NCBI GenBank assembly: GCA_027485615.1
Contig: JAIXQS010000073.1
Location: 1 to 64,000 of the forward strand
Length of the DNA: 64,000 nucleotides
Source: Verrucomicrobiaceae bacterium
GTDB lineage: Bacteria; Verrucomicrobiota; Verrucomicrobiia; Verrucomicrobiales; Akkermansiaceae
Direction of reading: 5' to 3'
Within the stretch, counting starts at the first letter, position 1, and every line of letters starts with the position of its first letter. Below are positions 27,566 to 35,706 of the stretch, one piece after another. The notes under the pieces were generated by a model. It was given only the letters and a program-made list of their open reading frames with translations. It made no database searches and was not told the origin of the DNA. A program made the translations under genes and the position numbers.

Positions 27566-29296
27566 ATGAATTCGGTCATCCGCGTCTTCTCCTATCTTCG
27601 CCGCTATCCCGGCCTTGCGACTGCGCAGTTCATCTGCGCAACCCTGATGGCCGTGTCGGTCATCTTTTTCCCTAAAATCACGCAGATCGTCATTGATCGA
27701 ATCGTTCCCGATCCGGCGCGGCACGACGAACTCCTCTTCTGGGCAATCCTCGCCACCGCCTCCTACCTCTTCAAGGACGGCCTCAACTGCGCCCGCATTT
27801 TCGTGAACAACCACTTCGAGCAAAACGTCATCTTCGACATCCGCTCCGACCTCTACCGGAAAATCCAGCGCCTCCCGCTCAACTGGTTCGACTCACGCCG
27901 CACCGGAGACATCATGACCCGTGTCGTGGAGGATGTGACGTCCATGGAGCGCGTCCTCATCGATGGCATCGAGCTCGGCTTGGTCGCCATCATCCAACTC
28001 GTCGCCGTGGGCCTGGTGATGTATCTCACCGACTGGCAGGTCGCCCTCTGGGCCACCCTCCCCATCCCCATCCTGCTCATCGGAGCATGGGTTTACTCGA
28101 AGGACGCCCGCCATCGCCACAAGGCCGAGCGCAACGCTACCTCCGCCCTCAACTCACTCCTCCACGACAACATCGCCGGCATCCGCCAGATCAAGTCGTA
28201 CGCCGCCGAAGACGAGGAGCACGCCAACTTCAACCGCCTTTCCCATGAGGTGCGCAAGGCCACCCTCCACCTCATGAAATGGTGGGCCTACTACAACCCC
28301 TCCATGTCCTTCGCCAGCATGCTGGGCTACGTCCTCGTACTCGGTTTCGGATCCGCCGCGATCATCGACGGTCGGATGACCGCGGGCGACATGGTCTTCT
28401 TTTTCCTGCTCCTCAGCCTCTTCTACGAACCCGTCGGAAAACTCCGCCAGCTCAACCAGATGATCTTCTCCTCACGCGCCGCCGGCGACCGCGTCTTCGA
28501 GATCATGGATTCGGAGGACGAGGCGAACGCAGCCGATGGGAAATCCCTTCCCGCACAAATCAAGGCCCACGTCCGTTTTGAAAACGTATCCTTCGCCTAC
28601 GGATCGCAACCCACCCTCAACGGGGTCAACCTCGACGCCCCACCCGGGCACACGATCGCCCTCGTGGGCTCGACGGGAGCCGGCAAATCCACCGTCCTCT
28701 CCCTCCTCAACCGCTTCTACGAACTCGACTCCGGAACCATCACCATCGACGGCACCGACATCTCCTCCCTTTCCAAGAATTCCCTCCGCGAAAGACTCGG
28801 CTATGTCACCCAGGAGGCGTTCCTTTTCAACGGGACGGTCCGCGAGAACCTCTCGCTCGCCAAGCGCGATGCCAGCGACGAAGAAATGTGGAAAGCGCTC
28901 GCCGCAGCCAACGCGGAATCCTTTGTGCGGGAGCTTCCCGAGCAACTCGACACAAACGTCGGCGAGCGCGGCGTCAAACTTTCCGGAGGTGAAAAACAGC
29001 GCCTCTCCATCGCCCGAGCTTTACTGAAGGACGCACCCATCCTCTTGCTCGACGAAGCGACCGCCTCAGTCGATTCCGAAACCGAACGCCAGATCCAGGC
29101 CGCCCTCGACCGCCTGATGAAAAACCGCACCGCATTCGTCATCGCCCACCGCCTCTCCACCATCCAGAACGCGGACAAGATCTACGTTCTCGAAAAAGGC
29201 AAGGTCATCGAGCAAGGAACCCATACCGAATTGCTCGCGCGCGACGGAAAGTATGCGGAGCTGTGCAAGAGGTCGTTCCTTCCAGAGAAAGAATAA
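27566..29296 (+). CDS. MsbA-like ABC transporter (fused permease-ATPase)
   Basis: 576-residue half transporter. An N-terminal membrane domain of six helices includes FNSRRTGDIMTRVVEDV-type coupling segments. The C-terminal ATPase has Walker A LVGSTGAGKSTVLSLL, Q-loop YVTQEAFLFNGTVREN, signature KLSGGEKQRLSIARALL, Walker B ILLLDEATASVD and the switch His in VIAHRLSTI. This class exports lipids, lipid A core or drugs as a homodimer. The substrate cannot be told from sequence. A bidirectional terminator follows. Confidence 0.92.
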   Translation: MNSVIRVFSYLRRYPGLATAQFICATLMAVSVIFFPKITQIVIDRIVPDPARHDELLFWAILATASYLFKDGLNCARIFVNNHFEQNVIFDIRSDLYRKIQRLPLNWFDSRRTGDIMTRVVEDVTSMERVLIDGIELGLVAIIQLVAVGLVMYLTDWQVALWATLPIPILLIGAWVYSKDARHRHKAERNATSALNSLLHDNIAGIRQIKSYAAEDEEHANFNRLSHEVRKATLHLMKWWAYYNPSMSFASMLGYVLVLGFGSAAIIDGRMTAGDMVFFFLLLSLFYEPVGKLRQLNQMIFSSRAAGDRVFEIMDSEDEANAADGKSLPAQIKAHVRFENVSFAYGSQPTLNGVNLDAPPGHTIALVGSTGAGKSTVLSLLNRFYELDSGTITIDGTDISSLSKNSLRERLGYVTQEAFLFNGTVRENLSLAKRDASDEEMWKALAAANAESFVRELPEQLDTNVGERGVKLSGGEKQRLSIARALLKDAPILLLDEATASVDSETERQIQAALDRLMKNRTAFVIAHRLSTIQNADKIYVLEKGKVIEQGTHTELLARDGKYAELCKRSFLPEKE

Positions 29297-29297
29297 A

Positions 29298-29367
29298 GGA
29301 GAGCCGTGCCTCCGGCCGGCTTCTTCACACAACCAAAGCATACAGCCGGTCGAAGACACGGCTCTCC
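29298..29367. repeat. inverted REP-like element
   Basis: An 11-bp perfect pair, GGAGAGCCGTG at 29298-29308 and CACGGCTCTCC at 29357-29367, is extended inward by a second imperfect pair to about 24-bp arms. The left arm (29299-29326) matches, on the opposite strand, 58986-59014 at 27 of 29 positions allowing one gap. Both copies lie in intergenic space just after genes, as REP elements do. Confidence 0.75.
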
Positions 29368-29373
29368 CACAAA

Positions 29374-29405
29374 AAAACGCCCGGAGTTTCCTCCGGGCGT
29401 TTTTA
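29374..29405. terminator. bidirectional terminator between ABC exporter and rpsD
   Basis: A 13-bp perfect stem (AAAACGCCCGGAG / CTCCGGGCGTTTT) has a 4-nt loop, with A and T runs on each side. It serves the exporter on the plus strand and the rpsD end on the minus strand. Confidence 0.9.
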
Positions 29406-29425
29406 AAAATCCTGAACTGATCGGA

Positions 29426-30037
29426 TCAGCGGGAGTAGAGCTCGACGATGAGCTGCTCGTTGACGAGCGGGTCGATCTCGGAGCGTTCTGGAACGCGTGA
29501 AACAGTGGCTTCCATTTTCTCACGATCCACATCCAGCCAGTCCACGGAAGGGACGGCCTGGGTGAGATCGAGCATACGGAGGGCGAGTTGCTGCGAGGAA
29601 GGCTTGGCGCCGACCTTGATATGGTCGCCGGGCTTCACCTGATAGCTGGCGATATCGACGCAACGGCCATTCACGAGAACGTGACCGTGGTTGACCATCT
29701 GGCGGGCTGCCTGGCGGGAATTGCCGAAGCCAGCACGGTAGCAGACGTTGTCGAGGCGGCACTCGAGGAGCTGGAGGAGGATGATACCCGTGACACCGCG
29801 GCGGCGGGCTGCTTCCTCATAGTATCCGCGGAATTGCTTCTCAAGGACGCCGTATTGGAAACGGAGCTTCTGCTTCTCGCCGAGGGCGACGGAGTATTCG
29901 GACTTCTTCTTGCGGCCTGCGCGGACGCCGTGCTGGCCGGGTGGGAAGTTGCGGCGCTCCAAGGACTTGGAGGGGCCGAAAAGCGCGACGCCGAAGCGGC
30001 GGGAAAGTTTGGTGCGGGGACCTGTGTAGCGTGCCAT
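29426..30037 (-). CDS. rpsD: 30S ribosomal protein S4
   Basis: Primary 16S rRNA-binding protein, 203 residues. MARYTGPRTKLSRRFG at the start, the RQMVNHGHVLVNGR S4 domain and LELYSR-like end fit. The zinc-binding Cys residues of some S4 proteins are absent, so this is the Cys-free form. It is the last gene of rpsM-rpsK-rpsD and is followed by the terminator at 29374-29405. Confidence 0.97.
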   Translation of the reverse strand: MARYTGPRTKLSRRFGVALFGPSKSLERRNFPPGQHGVRAGRKKKSEYSVALGEKQKLRFQYGVLEKQFRGYYEEAARRRGVTGIILLQLLECRLDNVCYRAGFGNSRQAARQMVNHGHVLVNGRCVDIASYQVKPGDHIKVGAKPSSQQLALRMLDLTQAVPSVDWLDVDREKMEATVSRVPERSEIDPLVNEQLIVELYSR

Positions 30038-30070
30038 GATGTGTGAAAATTAGGTGTTTAAGGTGTTGGA

Positions 30071-30694
30071 TTAAACGCGGCGCGCTTTCTTCGGACGGCA
30101 ACCGTTGTGTGGGATCGGCGTGACATCACGGATCGAGAGGATTTCCAAACCGAGGCCTTGCACGGCGCGGACGGCGGACTCACGGCCGGAGCCGGGGCCT
30201 TTCACGCGGACATCGACCTCCTTGAGTCCGTGACCCATGGCTTGGCGGCATGCGTCCTGGGAAACCACCTGCGCGGCGTAGGCTGTGCTTTTGCGGGAAC
30301 CCTTGAAGCCCATCTTGCCGGCGCTGGACCAACCGATGGAGTTGCCGTTGGCGTCGGTCACGCTGACGAGCGTGTTGTTGAAAGTGGCCGTCACGTGGAC
30401 GATGCCGCGGGAGACGTTCTTGGATCCCTTTGCCTTGTGGATCTTGATCTCCTCCTCGCCTCCGCCGATCTCGGCGAAGATATCCCTCTTCTGCTCCTTT
30501 TTCGGGGAGCCGTCGGGATTAAGGGCAGGCGTGGCAGGTGCCTCAGCGGCAGGTGCGGCCTTTTTGGCTTGATCCGTTTTTGCGGATGCTTGATCCGGTT
30601 TTGCCGCTGGAGCGGGAGCCGGGGTTGCGGGTTTGGCCTCGGCAGCGGGAACCGCCACTTCTTCAGCTTCTGTGTTGTTTGTTTCTTCGGACAT
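30071..30694 (-). CDS. rpsK: 30S ribosomal protein S11 with long N-terminal extension
   Basis: The S11 core starts about residue 85 ([21 protein letters not shown]) and ends with the usual [15 protein letters not shown]. The first 80 residues are an Ala/Pro/Lys/Glu-rich stretch ([12 protein letters not shown], then repeated PA/KPA) that ordinary S11 (about 130 aa) lacks. The extension is in frame and starts at a good ATG, so it seems real. Its role is unknown; it should be disordered and may lie on the ribosome surface near the platform. Confidence 0.95.
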   Translation of the reverse strand: MSEETNNTEAEEVAVPAAEAKPATPAPAPAAKPDQASAKTDQAKKAAPAAEAPATPALNPDGSPKKEQKRDIFAEIGGGEEEIKIHKAKGSKNVSRGIVHVTATFNNTLVSVTDANGNSIGWSSAGKMGFKGSRKSTAYAAQVVSQDACRQAMGHGLKEVDVRVKGPGSGRESAVRAVQGLGLEILSIRDVTPIPHNGCRPKKARRV

Positions 30695-30753
30695 ATGTCG
30701 GGAATGGTTCGGCTACCTCCCGGCAGCCGGAAAATCACTTCGTAACGGGCCAG

Positions 30754-31122
30754 TTACTTCTTAACGCCAACGGTCTTCTTCTTGCCCTTGCGGGTGCGGG
30801 CGTTGGTGCGGGTGCGCTGGCCGCGGCATGGCAGACTGCGCTTGTGACGGATACCGCGGTAGCAGTTGATCGATGTAAGGCGCTTGAGCTGGACCTGGCG
30901 CTCGCGGCGGAGGTCACCCTCGACCATGATCTGTTCGGCTTGGATCACCTGGGCGATCTTGACCAATTGGTCTTCGCTGAGCTGTCCGGTGCGGATGTCC
31001 GGGTCGATGCCGGCGTGTTCCAGAACACGGCTCGCAAGGGAGCGGCCGATGCCGAACATGTAGGTGAGGGAAGCTTCGATGCGCTTCTCGTTGGGGATTT
31101 CGATGCCTAGGATGCGTGCCAT
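30754..31122 (-). CDS. rpsM: 30S ribosomal protein S13
   Basis: 122 residues, normal length. MARILGIEIPNEKRIEASLTY, the LTSINCYRGIRHKRSLP block and the RTRTNARTRKGKKK tail are standard. The ATG at 31122 is the family start; the open frame runs to 31311. It leads the rpsM-rpsK-rpsD group. rpmJ is not seen upstream, and rpoA does not follow. Confidence 0.97.
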   Translation of the reverse strand: MARILGIEIPNEKRIEASLTYMFGIGRSLASRVLEHAGIDPDIRTGQLSEDQLVKIAQVIQAEQIMVEGDLRRERQVQLKRLTSINCYRGIRHKRSLPCRGQRTRTNARTRKGKKKTVGVKK

Positions 31123-31353
31123 GGTGTGCGGAATTTCTCGTGAAATGCGGGGCACCGATCCATACCGGAAGCCCCGCGGGGCGGGTGATTTACCAGAAGA
31201 ACAAACTCTGGCAAGCCGGAAATGGAAAAAACCGCACCCTGCACCGTTTTTTCCGCGAACGCTCACAAACACTGCCACACTTTCACATTCACCCGCATCC
31301 CGCCTCGACAATACGGCCTATCCATCTAGCTTTCGCCAAACATCACCGCATTC

Positions 31354-32424
31354 ATGGATAACACTACCGAAGCACCCGAGGAAATCACCGCAGAAGCCAT
31401 CAAGCCCACCACATCGGGAAGTTCCGCCCACCAACTCCCGCCTGACGACGTTGCGGCCATTGATGAGCTGGGAAAAACCTACCAGGCCTTCCGCGCGGAA
31501 CTCGCGAAAACCATTGTCGGCCAGGATGAGGTGATCGAGAAACTCGCGATCTGCCTCTTCGCCCGCGGCCACGCCCTGCTGATGGGAGTTCCCGGCCTCG
31601 CGAAAACACTGCTCGTTTCCTCCGTCGCCCAGACCTTCGACCTCTCCTTCAACCGCATCCAGTTCACCCCCGACCTGATGCCCGCCGACATCACCGGCAC
31701 CGACATCATCCAGGAGTCCGCCGGCGGCAAGCGCGAGTTCGAGTTCGTCCAAGGCCCCGTGTTCGCCAACCTGCTGCTCGCCGACGAGATCAACCGCGCC
31801 CCCGCGAAAACCCAATCCGCCATGCTTGAGGCGATGCAGGAAAACAAGGTCACCGTCCTCGGCAAGACCTACGTGCTCCAGCCGCCGTTCTTCGTGCTCG
31901 CCACCCAAAACCCCATCGAGCAGGAAGGCACCTACCCGCTCCCCGAGGCGCAACTCGACCGCTTCATGTTCCTCATCGAGGTGGACTATCCATCCGCCGA
32001 GGAGGAAAAACGCATCGCCCGCGAAACCACCGGCGCCGCGAAGCAGGCGCTTTCCAAACTCATCGATGGCGAAAAAATCATCGCCTTCCAACAGCTCGTC
32101 CGCCGCGTGCCGGTTCCGGATCACCTCTACGACTACGCGGTCAAGATCGTCCGCAGAACCCGCCCCGGCCAACCCGAATCCCCGCAGTGGATCAGGGACA
32201 CTGTCGGCTGGGGAGCCGGCCCGCGCGCCGTGCAATATCTCATCCTTGGGGCGAAAGCCCGCGCCGCCCTCCGCGGCAATTACATGGCCTCCCTCGAAGA
32301 CCTGGAAGCCGTCGCCCCCGCCGTCCTCAACCACCGCGTCATCACCAACTTCGCCGCCGAATCGCAGGGCATGACCTCGAAGAAGATCATCCAGAAGCTC
32401 ATCGGAGAAATGGCGGATGCATGA
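31354..32424 (+). CDS. MoxR family AAA+ ATPase
   Basis: About 356 residues. Walker A GVPGLAKTLLV, Walker B LLLADEINRAPAKTQSAMLEAM, and sensor TQNPIEQEGTYPLPEAQLDRFMF are those of MoxR AAA+ proteins. These ATPases act as chaperones, usually with DUF58 and von Willebrand (BatA-type) partners, for assembling or protecting membrane complexes. Those partners follow at 32927 and 35707. Its stop is directly followed by the first heptamer of the array at 32425. Confidence 0.94.
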   Translation: MDNTTEAPEEITAEAIKPTTSGSSAHQLPPDDVAAIDELGKTYQAFRAELAKTIVGQDEVIEKLAICLFARGHALLMGVPGLAKTLLVSSVAQTFDLSFNRIQFTPDLMPADITGTDIIQESAGGKREFEFVQGPVFANLLLADEINRAPAKTQSAMLEAMQENKVTVLGKTYVLQPPFFVLATQNPIEQEGTYPLPEAQLDRFMFLIEVDYPSAEEEKRIARETTGAAKQALSKLIDGEKIIAFQQLVRRVPVPDHLYDYAVKIVRRTRPGQPESPQWIRDTVGWGAGPRAVQYLILGAKARAALRGNYMASLEDLEAVAPAVLNHRVITNFAAESQGMTSKKIIQKLIGEMADA

Positions 32425-32480
32425 AGAATCCAGAATCCAGAATCCAGAATCCAGAAACTAGAAACTAGAAAGTAGAGAAG
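32425..32480. repeat. eight-unit 7-nt repeat array, left
   Basis: It holds exactly eight 7-nt units: AGAATCC four times, AGAAACT twice, AGAAAGT, AGAGAAG. It fills the whole space between the moxR stop and the ATG at 32481. Every unit starts AGA. The last unit also serves as the ribosome-binding region of the next gene. Confidence 0.9.
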
Positions 32481-32849
32481 ATGCAGACTCATAATTTCGA
32501 GAACCTGGAGGTGTGGAAGAGGGGTTGCAGGTTGGCGGTAGATGTCTGTGTCGCTTCTTCAAAAACACGTGAGTTTGCCCTGAAAGATCAGATTACCCGC
32601 TCCGCGATTTCGATACCCTCAAACATCGCCGAAGGAGCCGAGCGATCATCTGATGCCGATTTCTCACGCTTCCTCAGTTACAGCAAAGGTTCATGCGGCG
32701 AGCTCCGCACACAACTCATGATCCACCAAGCTGTCAGCCGCGAACTCGCAACCGAACCCTTCGCCGGAACCGCCGATATGATCGAAGAGACCCGCGAAAT
32801 CTCCAAAATGCTAGGAGCCTTAATCGGAAAACTAACCCAAAAACCATAA
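32481..32849 (+). CDS. four-helix-bundle protein (23S rRNA intervening-sequence protein family)
   Basis: 122 residues, the usual length. The conserved start NFENLEVWKRGCRLAVDV, the central SIPSNIAEGAERSSDADFSRFLSYSKGSCGELRTQL and the C-terminal helix match the family (TIGR02436, also called S23). Its members are encoded inside intervening sequences of 23S rRNA in some bacteria and include the Avd protein of diversity-generating retroelements. The biochemical role is not known. The gene sits between two inverted 8x7-nt arrays and breaks the moxR-DUF58 operon. No reverse transcriptase or variable repeat is nearby. Confidence 0.93.
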   Translation: MQTHNFENLEVWKRGCRLAVDVCVASSKTREFALKDQITRSAISIPSNIAEGAERSSDADFSRFLSYSKGSCGELRTQLMIHQAVSRELATEPFAGTADMIEETREISKMLGALIGKLTQKP

Positions 32850-32865
32850 CACTCTGCCCAAAAAT

Positions 32866-32921
32866 CTTATCTGGCCTCTGGCCTCTAAATTCTGGTCTCT
32901 GGTTTCTGGCCTCTAGATTCT
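32866..32921. repeat. eight-unit 7-nt repeat array, right, inverted
   Basis: It holds eight 7-nt units, CTTATCT, GGCCTCT, GGCCTCT, AAATTCT, GGTCTCT, GGTTTCT, GGCCTCT, AGATTCT, all ending TCT. Read on the minus strand they begin AGA, so this is the same repeat style as 32425-32480 in the opposite orientation. It is the same length, 56 nt, and ends 5 nt before the DUF58 start. Confidence 0.88.
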
Positions 32922-32926
32922 AAAGC

Positions 32927-33820
32927 ATGCACACCTTCATCGACAGCGATTTATTGTCCCGCCTCGGCTCGCTCCCCATCGAGTCCCGTGTTCCGATGAT
33001 GGGCAACGTCGCGGGCAAGCACCGCTCGCCCCACCGCGGTTCCTCGGTCGAGTTCGCGGAGTATCGGAAATACGTCCCCGGCGATGACACGCGCCGCCTC
33101 GACTGGAAGGCTTTCGCCCGCTCCGACCGATTTTACATCAAGGAATTCGAGGCCGATACCAACCTCCGCGCCTACTTCGTGATCGACGCCTCCGGCTCCA
33201 TGAATTTCCACAGCCCCGGGCAGGAAACGAAGATCGAATACGCCCGCCGCATCGCCGCTTCGCTCGCGTATCTATTCGTGAACCAAGGCGACGCCGCCGG
33301 CCTCTCGATCTGCACCGACAAGCTCCACCTTGAAGTCCCGCCCTCCCGCCGCGCCGCGCACTTGGAGCGCTTTTTCTCCACGATCGAGAAAGTCGAGCCA
33401 TCCGGAGAAACCGGCCTGATTCCCGCCCTTCACACCATCGCGGAAAAGATCGGCCAGCGCGCCTTCGTCGTCATCCTGTCCGATTTTTTCACCGATACCG
33501 AACAGCTCTCCGAAGCCCTCCAGCACCTCCGCTACCGCAAGCACGACATCTCCCTCTTCCACCTCATGGATCCGCAGGAGATCGGCTTCACCTTCGACCG
33601 CCCCCACCGTTTCGTCGATCTGGAGGACGGCACCGCCATCGTCGCCGAGCCGAACCTCATCGCGGAGGAATACCACTCCGCCCTCAGGGAGTTCCTCAAA
33701 AACGTGCGTGACAAAGCCCACGACGCCAACGCGGACTACCAGCTCGTCACCACCGACACCCCGCTGGAGCCACTGCTCCGCGAGTTCCTCACGGCGCGGC
33801 TCCCCAAAGCGAAGCACTGA
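32927..33820 (+). CDS. DUF58 domain protein
   Basis: About 297 residues. The N-terminal RGSSVEFAEYRKYVPGDDTRRLDWKAFARSDRFYIKEFEA block is the DUF58 hallmark, and a von Willebrand-type fold follows with YFVIDASGSM (metal site) and VVILSDFFTD. These proteins pair with MoxR ATPases. The ATG at 32927 follows the right repeat array after only 5 nt, so its ribosome-binding site lies within or next to the array. Confidence 0.92.
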   Translation: MHTFIDSDLLSRLGSLPIESRVPMMGNVAGKHRSPHRGSSVEFAEYRKYVPGDDTRRLDWKAFARSDRFYIKEFEADTNLRAYFVIDASGSMNFHSPGQETKIEYARRIAASLAYLFVNQGDAAGLSICTDKLHLEVPPSRRAAHLERFFSTIEKVEPSGETGLIPALHTIAEKIGQRAFVVILSDFFTDTEQLSEALQHLRYRKHDISLFHLMDPQEIGFTFDRPHRFVDLEDGTAIVAEPNLIAEEYHSALREFLKNVRDKAHDANADYQLVTTDTPLEPLLREFLTARLPKAKH

Positions 33821-34197
33821 GCGCGGATCGGTTTGTTAGAAACCGAAGAAGTTCGTGTGCTTTTATCCTTAACCGTAGGCCAGATGGCATCCGCTTTTTT
33901 CCCCGCCTCCGGTCCGGCCATCGGCTCTTTCAACGGCCTTCACCCCAAAAGCAAATTTCCTGGCAATGGCCCTGAAACACGGCGAAGGCATCCGCGTCAT
34001 CGAACTCAACGGCCTCACCTCCGAAGCCACTTCATCTACCATCCGCACACCCCGCTCCTCACCACCTGCAAGACACTCGTTTCGCAGTGGCGGAGGCCAT
34101 CGAGATCGGAAACCACAACGCGGAGCACGGCGCGAATGTGTCGAAAAGTTCAGAAATCATGGGTGTGATCGTCCGCCATTTTCGCCTAAATCGGCAA
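33821..34197. other. intergenic region with no clear gene
   Basis: About 380 bp between DUF58 and the acyltransferase. Three overlapping frames in turn look weakly coding (for example KHGEGIRVIELNGL, then AVAEAIEIGNHNAEHGANV), but none has a start and stop that make a known protein. It could be a decayed gene or a long 5' region. No terminator is clear. Confidence 0.4.
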
Positions 34198-34938
34198 ATG
34201 ACCCAAACACTGGCGCCCCCACGCTACAGGATCAGAACCACCCGCGACGCCGGAGACATCCGCTCCGCCCAGCGCCTGCGCTACGCGGTTTTCAATGTCG
34301 AACTCGGAGAAGGCCTAGCCTCTTCCGATGACAGCGGCCTCGATGCGGATCCCTTCGATGCCCAGTGCGACCACCTCATCATCGAGGAACAGGAAACCGG
34401 CGAAGTGATCGGCACCTACCGCCTGCAAACCGGCCCCATCGCCGCCGCCGGTCTCGGCTACTACAGCGCCACGGAATTCGATTTCTCGCCCTACGAATCC
34501 CTGCGCCATGAAATCCTCGAACTCGGCCGCGCCTGCATCCACGCCGACCACCGGAACCGCGCCGTCCTGGATCTGCTCTGGACCGGCATTGCCCAATACG
34601 CGGAGGGCAGCGGCTCGCGCTATCTTCTCGGCTGCAGCTCGCTCACCTCGCAAAGCCCCGAGGAAGGCTGGGGGCTCTACGAACAGTTGACCGGAAAATT
34701 CCTCGCGCCGTCGCACTTGCGGACCCGCCCTATCGGCCAATACGTTATGCTTAGGCCTGCGGCTCCCTCGGGAACCGCCAAGACCCCGAAACTCTTCGCC
34801 GCCTACCTCGCGGTGGGCGCATGGATCGCCGGGCCGCCGGCGCTGGATACGGATTTCAAAACGATCGACTTCCTCACCATCCTCGATTTGGAAAACATGA
34901 CCCGCGCCGGCAAACGACACTTTTTCAAAACCGATTGA
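34198..34938 (+). CDS. OlsB-like ornithine N-acyltransferase family protein
   Basis: About 246 residues of the GNAT-type hemolysin-like family that includes OlsB. OlsB attaches a 3-hydroxyacyl chain to ornithine, giving lyso-ornithine lipid. Blocks: IRSAQRLRYAVFNVELG, DQCDHLIIEEQETGEVIGTYRL, ILELGRACIHADHRNRAVLDLLW and RYLLGCSSL. The ATG at 34198 fits the family start; a GTG at 34087 is open in frame but adds unlikely sequence. The next gene is an OlsA-like acyltransferase, and the stop overlaps its TTG start. Two genes of this kind, side by side, support ornithine lipid synthesis. Confidence 0.8.
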   Translation: MTQTLAPPRYRIRTTRDAGDIRSAQRLRYAVFNVELGEGLASSDDSGLDADPFDAQCDHLIIEEQETGEVIGTYRLQTGPIAAAGLGYYSATEFDFSPYESLRHEILELGRACIHADHRNRAVLDLLWTGIAQYAEGSGSRYLLGCSSLTSQSPEEGWGLYEQLTGKFLAPSHLRTRPIGQYVMLRPAAPSGTAKTPKLFAAYLAVGAWIAGPPALDTDFKTIDFLTILDLENMTRAGKRHFFKTD

Positions 34939-35654
34939 TCGCATCCCTCACAGCTCTCCGCAGGCTCACCAAACTCGCTTGGTCCATCCTCTACGGGCTC
35001 ACCGTGGACAGGCCTTCTTCCTCCCTCACCGGAAAAGCCGAATGGCAGCAACGGCAAGCCAGCCGCATGCTCCGCGCCCTTGAGACAAACGTCACCTTCT
35101 CAGGCACGTTTCCCGCCGAAGGACTTATGGTCTGCAACCACCTGGGCTACCTGGACACGATCATCATCGGTGCCCAAAGACCGCTCGTCTTCGTCGCGAA
35201 ATCGGACACGAGAAATTGGCCCGTCATCGGCCTCCTGATCCGGTCGGCAGGCTGTATCCTCGCGGACCGCAACCGCCGCTCAAGCGCCGTGGAAACCTCC
35301 TCGGAAATCCTCAGCGCGATGGAAACCGGCCTGCCCGTCGTCCTTTTTCCGGAAGGAACCAGCTCGGATGGTTCCAGTGTCCTCCCCTTCAAGCCCACCC
35401 TTCTCCAGATCGCGATGGAATCCGGCAAATCCATCACACCCGCCGCGATTTCCTATGAAGCGACCACAGGCGACCTGAAAAACGACGTCTGCTATTGGGG
35501 CGAGCACACATTCTCAACCCACATCATCCGCCTCGCGAAAATCCCGAATCTCACCGCCCACCTGACAATCGGCGACGCCCCTCCCCTCCCCGTGGACCGC
35601 AAAGCCGCCGCCCGGCTGCTGCACGCCGAGGTCTCCAGGCTACTCAAACACTGA
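34935..35654 (+). CDS. OlsA/PlsC-like 1-acylglycerol-3-phosphate acyltransferase
   Basis: About 239 residues. The PlsC motifs are VCNHLGYLDT (NHxxxxD), FVAKSDTRNWP, GCILADRNRRSS, LFPEGTSSDG and TPAAISYEA. The best start is a TTG at 34935, four bases overlapping the OlsB-like stop (TTGA); no ATG fits in front of the homology, and the earlier frame from 34821 lies inside the previous gene. With its neighbour it probably adds the second acyl chain to form ornithine lipid; phosphatidic acid synthesis is the alternative role. Confidence 0.83.
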   Translation: MIASLTALRRLTKLAWSILYGLTVDRPSSSLTGKAEWQQRQASRMLRALETNVTFSGTFPAEGLMVCNHLGYLDTIIIGAQRPLVFVAKSDTRNWPVIGLLIRSAGCILADRNRRSSAVETSSEILSAMETGLPVVLFPEGTSSDGSSVLPFKPTLLQIAMESGKSITPAAISYEATTGDLKNDVCYWGEHTFSTHIIRLAKIPNLTAHLTIGDAPPLPVDRKAAARLLHAEVSRLLKH

Positions 35655-35706
35655 CGGGAAATCTCTTTCTTGGAGTTTGGAATTATAAGTCTAGGCTTTC
35701 CTGCGA

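Noticed and set aside
31123-31353. rpmJ upstream of rpsM
   Set aside because: No L36-like frame with its Cys/His pattern is present on the minus strand.
32481-32849. Diversity-generating retroelement Avd
   Set aside because: The protein belongs to the same broad family, but there is no reverse transcriptase, template repeat or variable repeat nearby.
32425-32921. The 7-nt arrays as a CRISPR
   Set aside because: Units are 7 nt with no spacers and no cas genes; they are simple repeats of opposite orientation.
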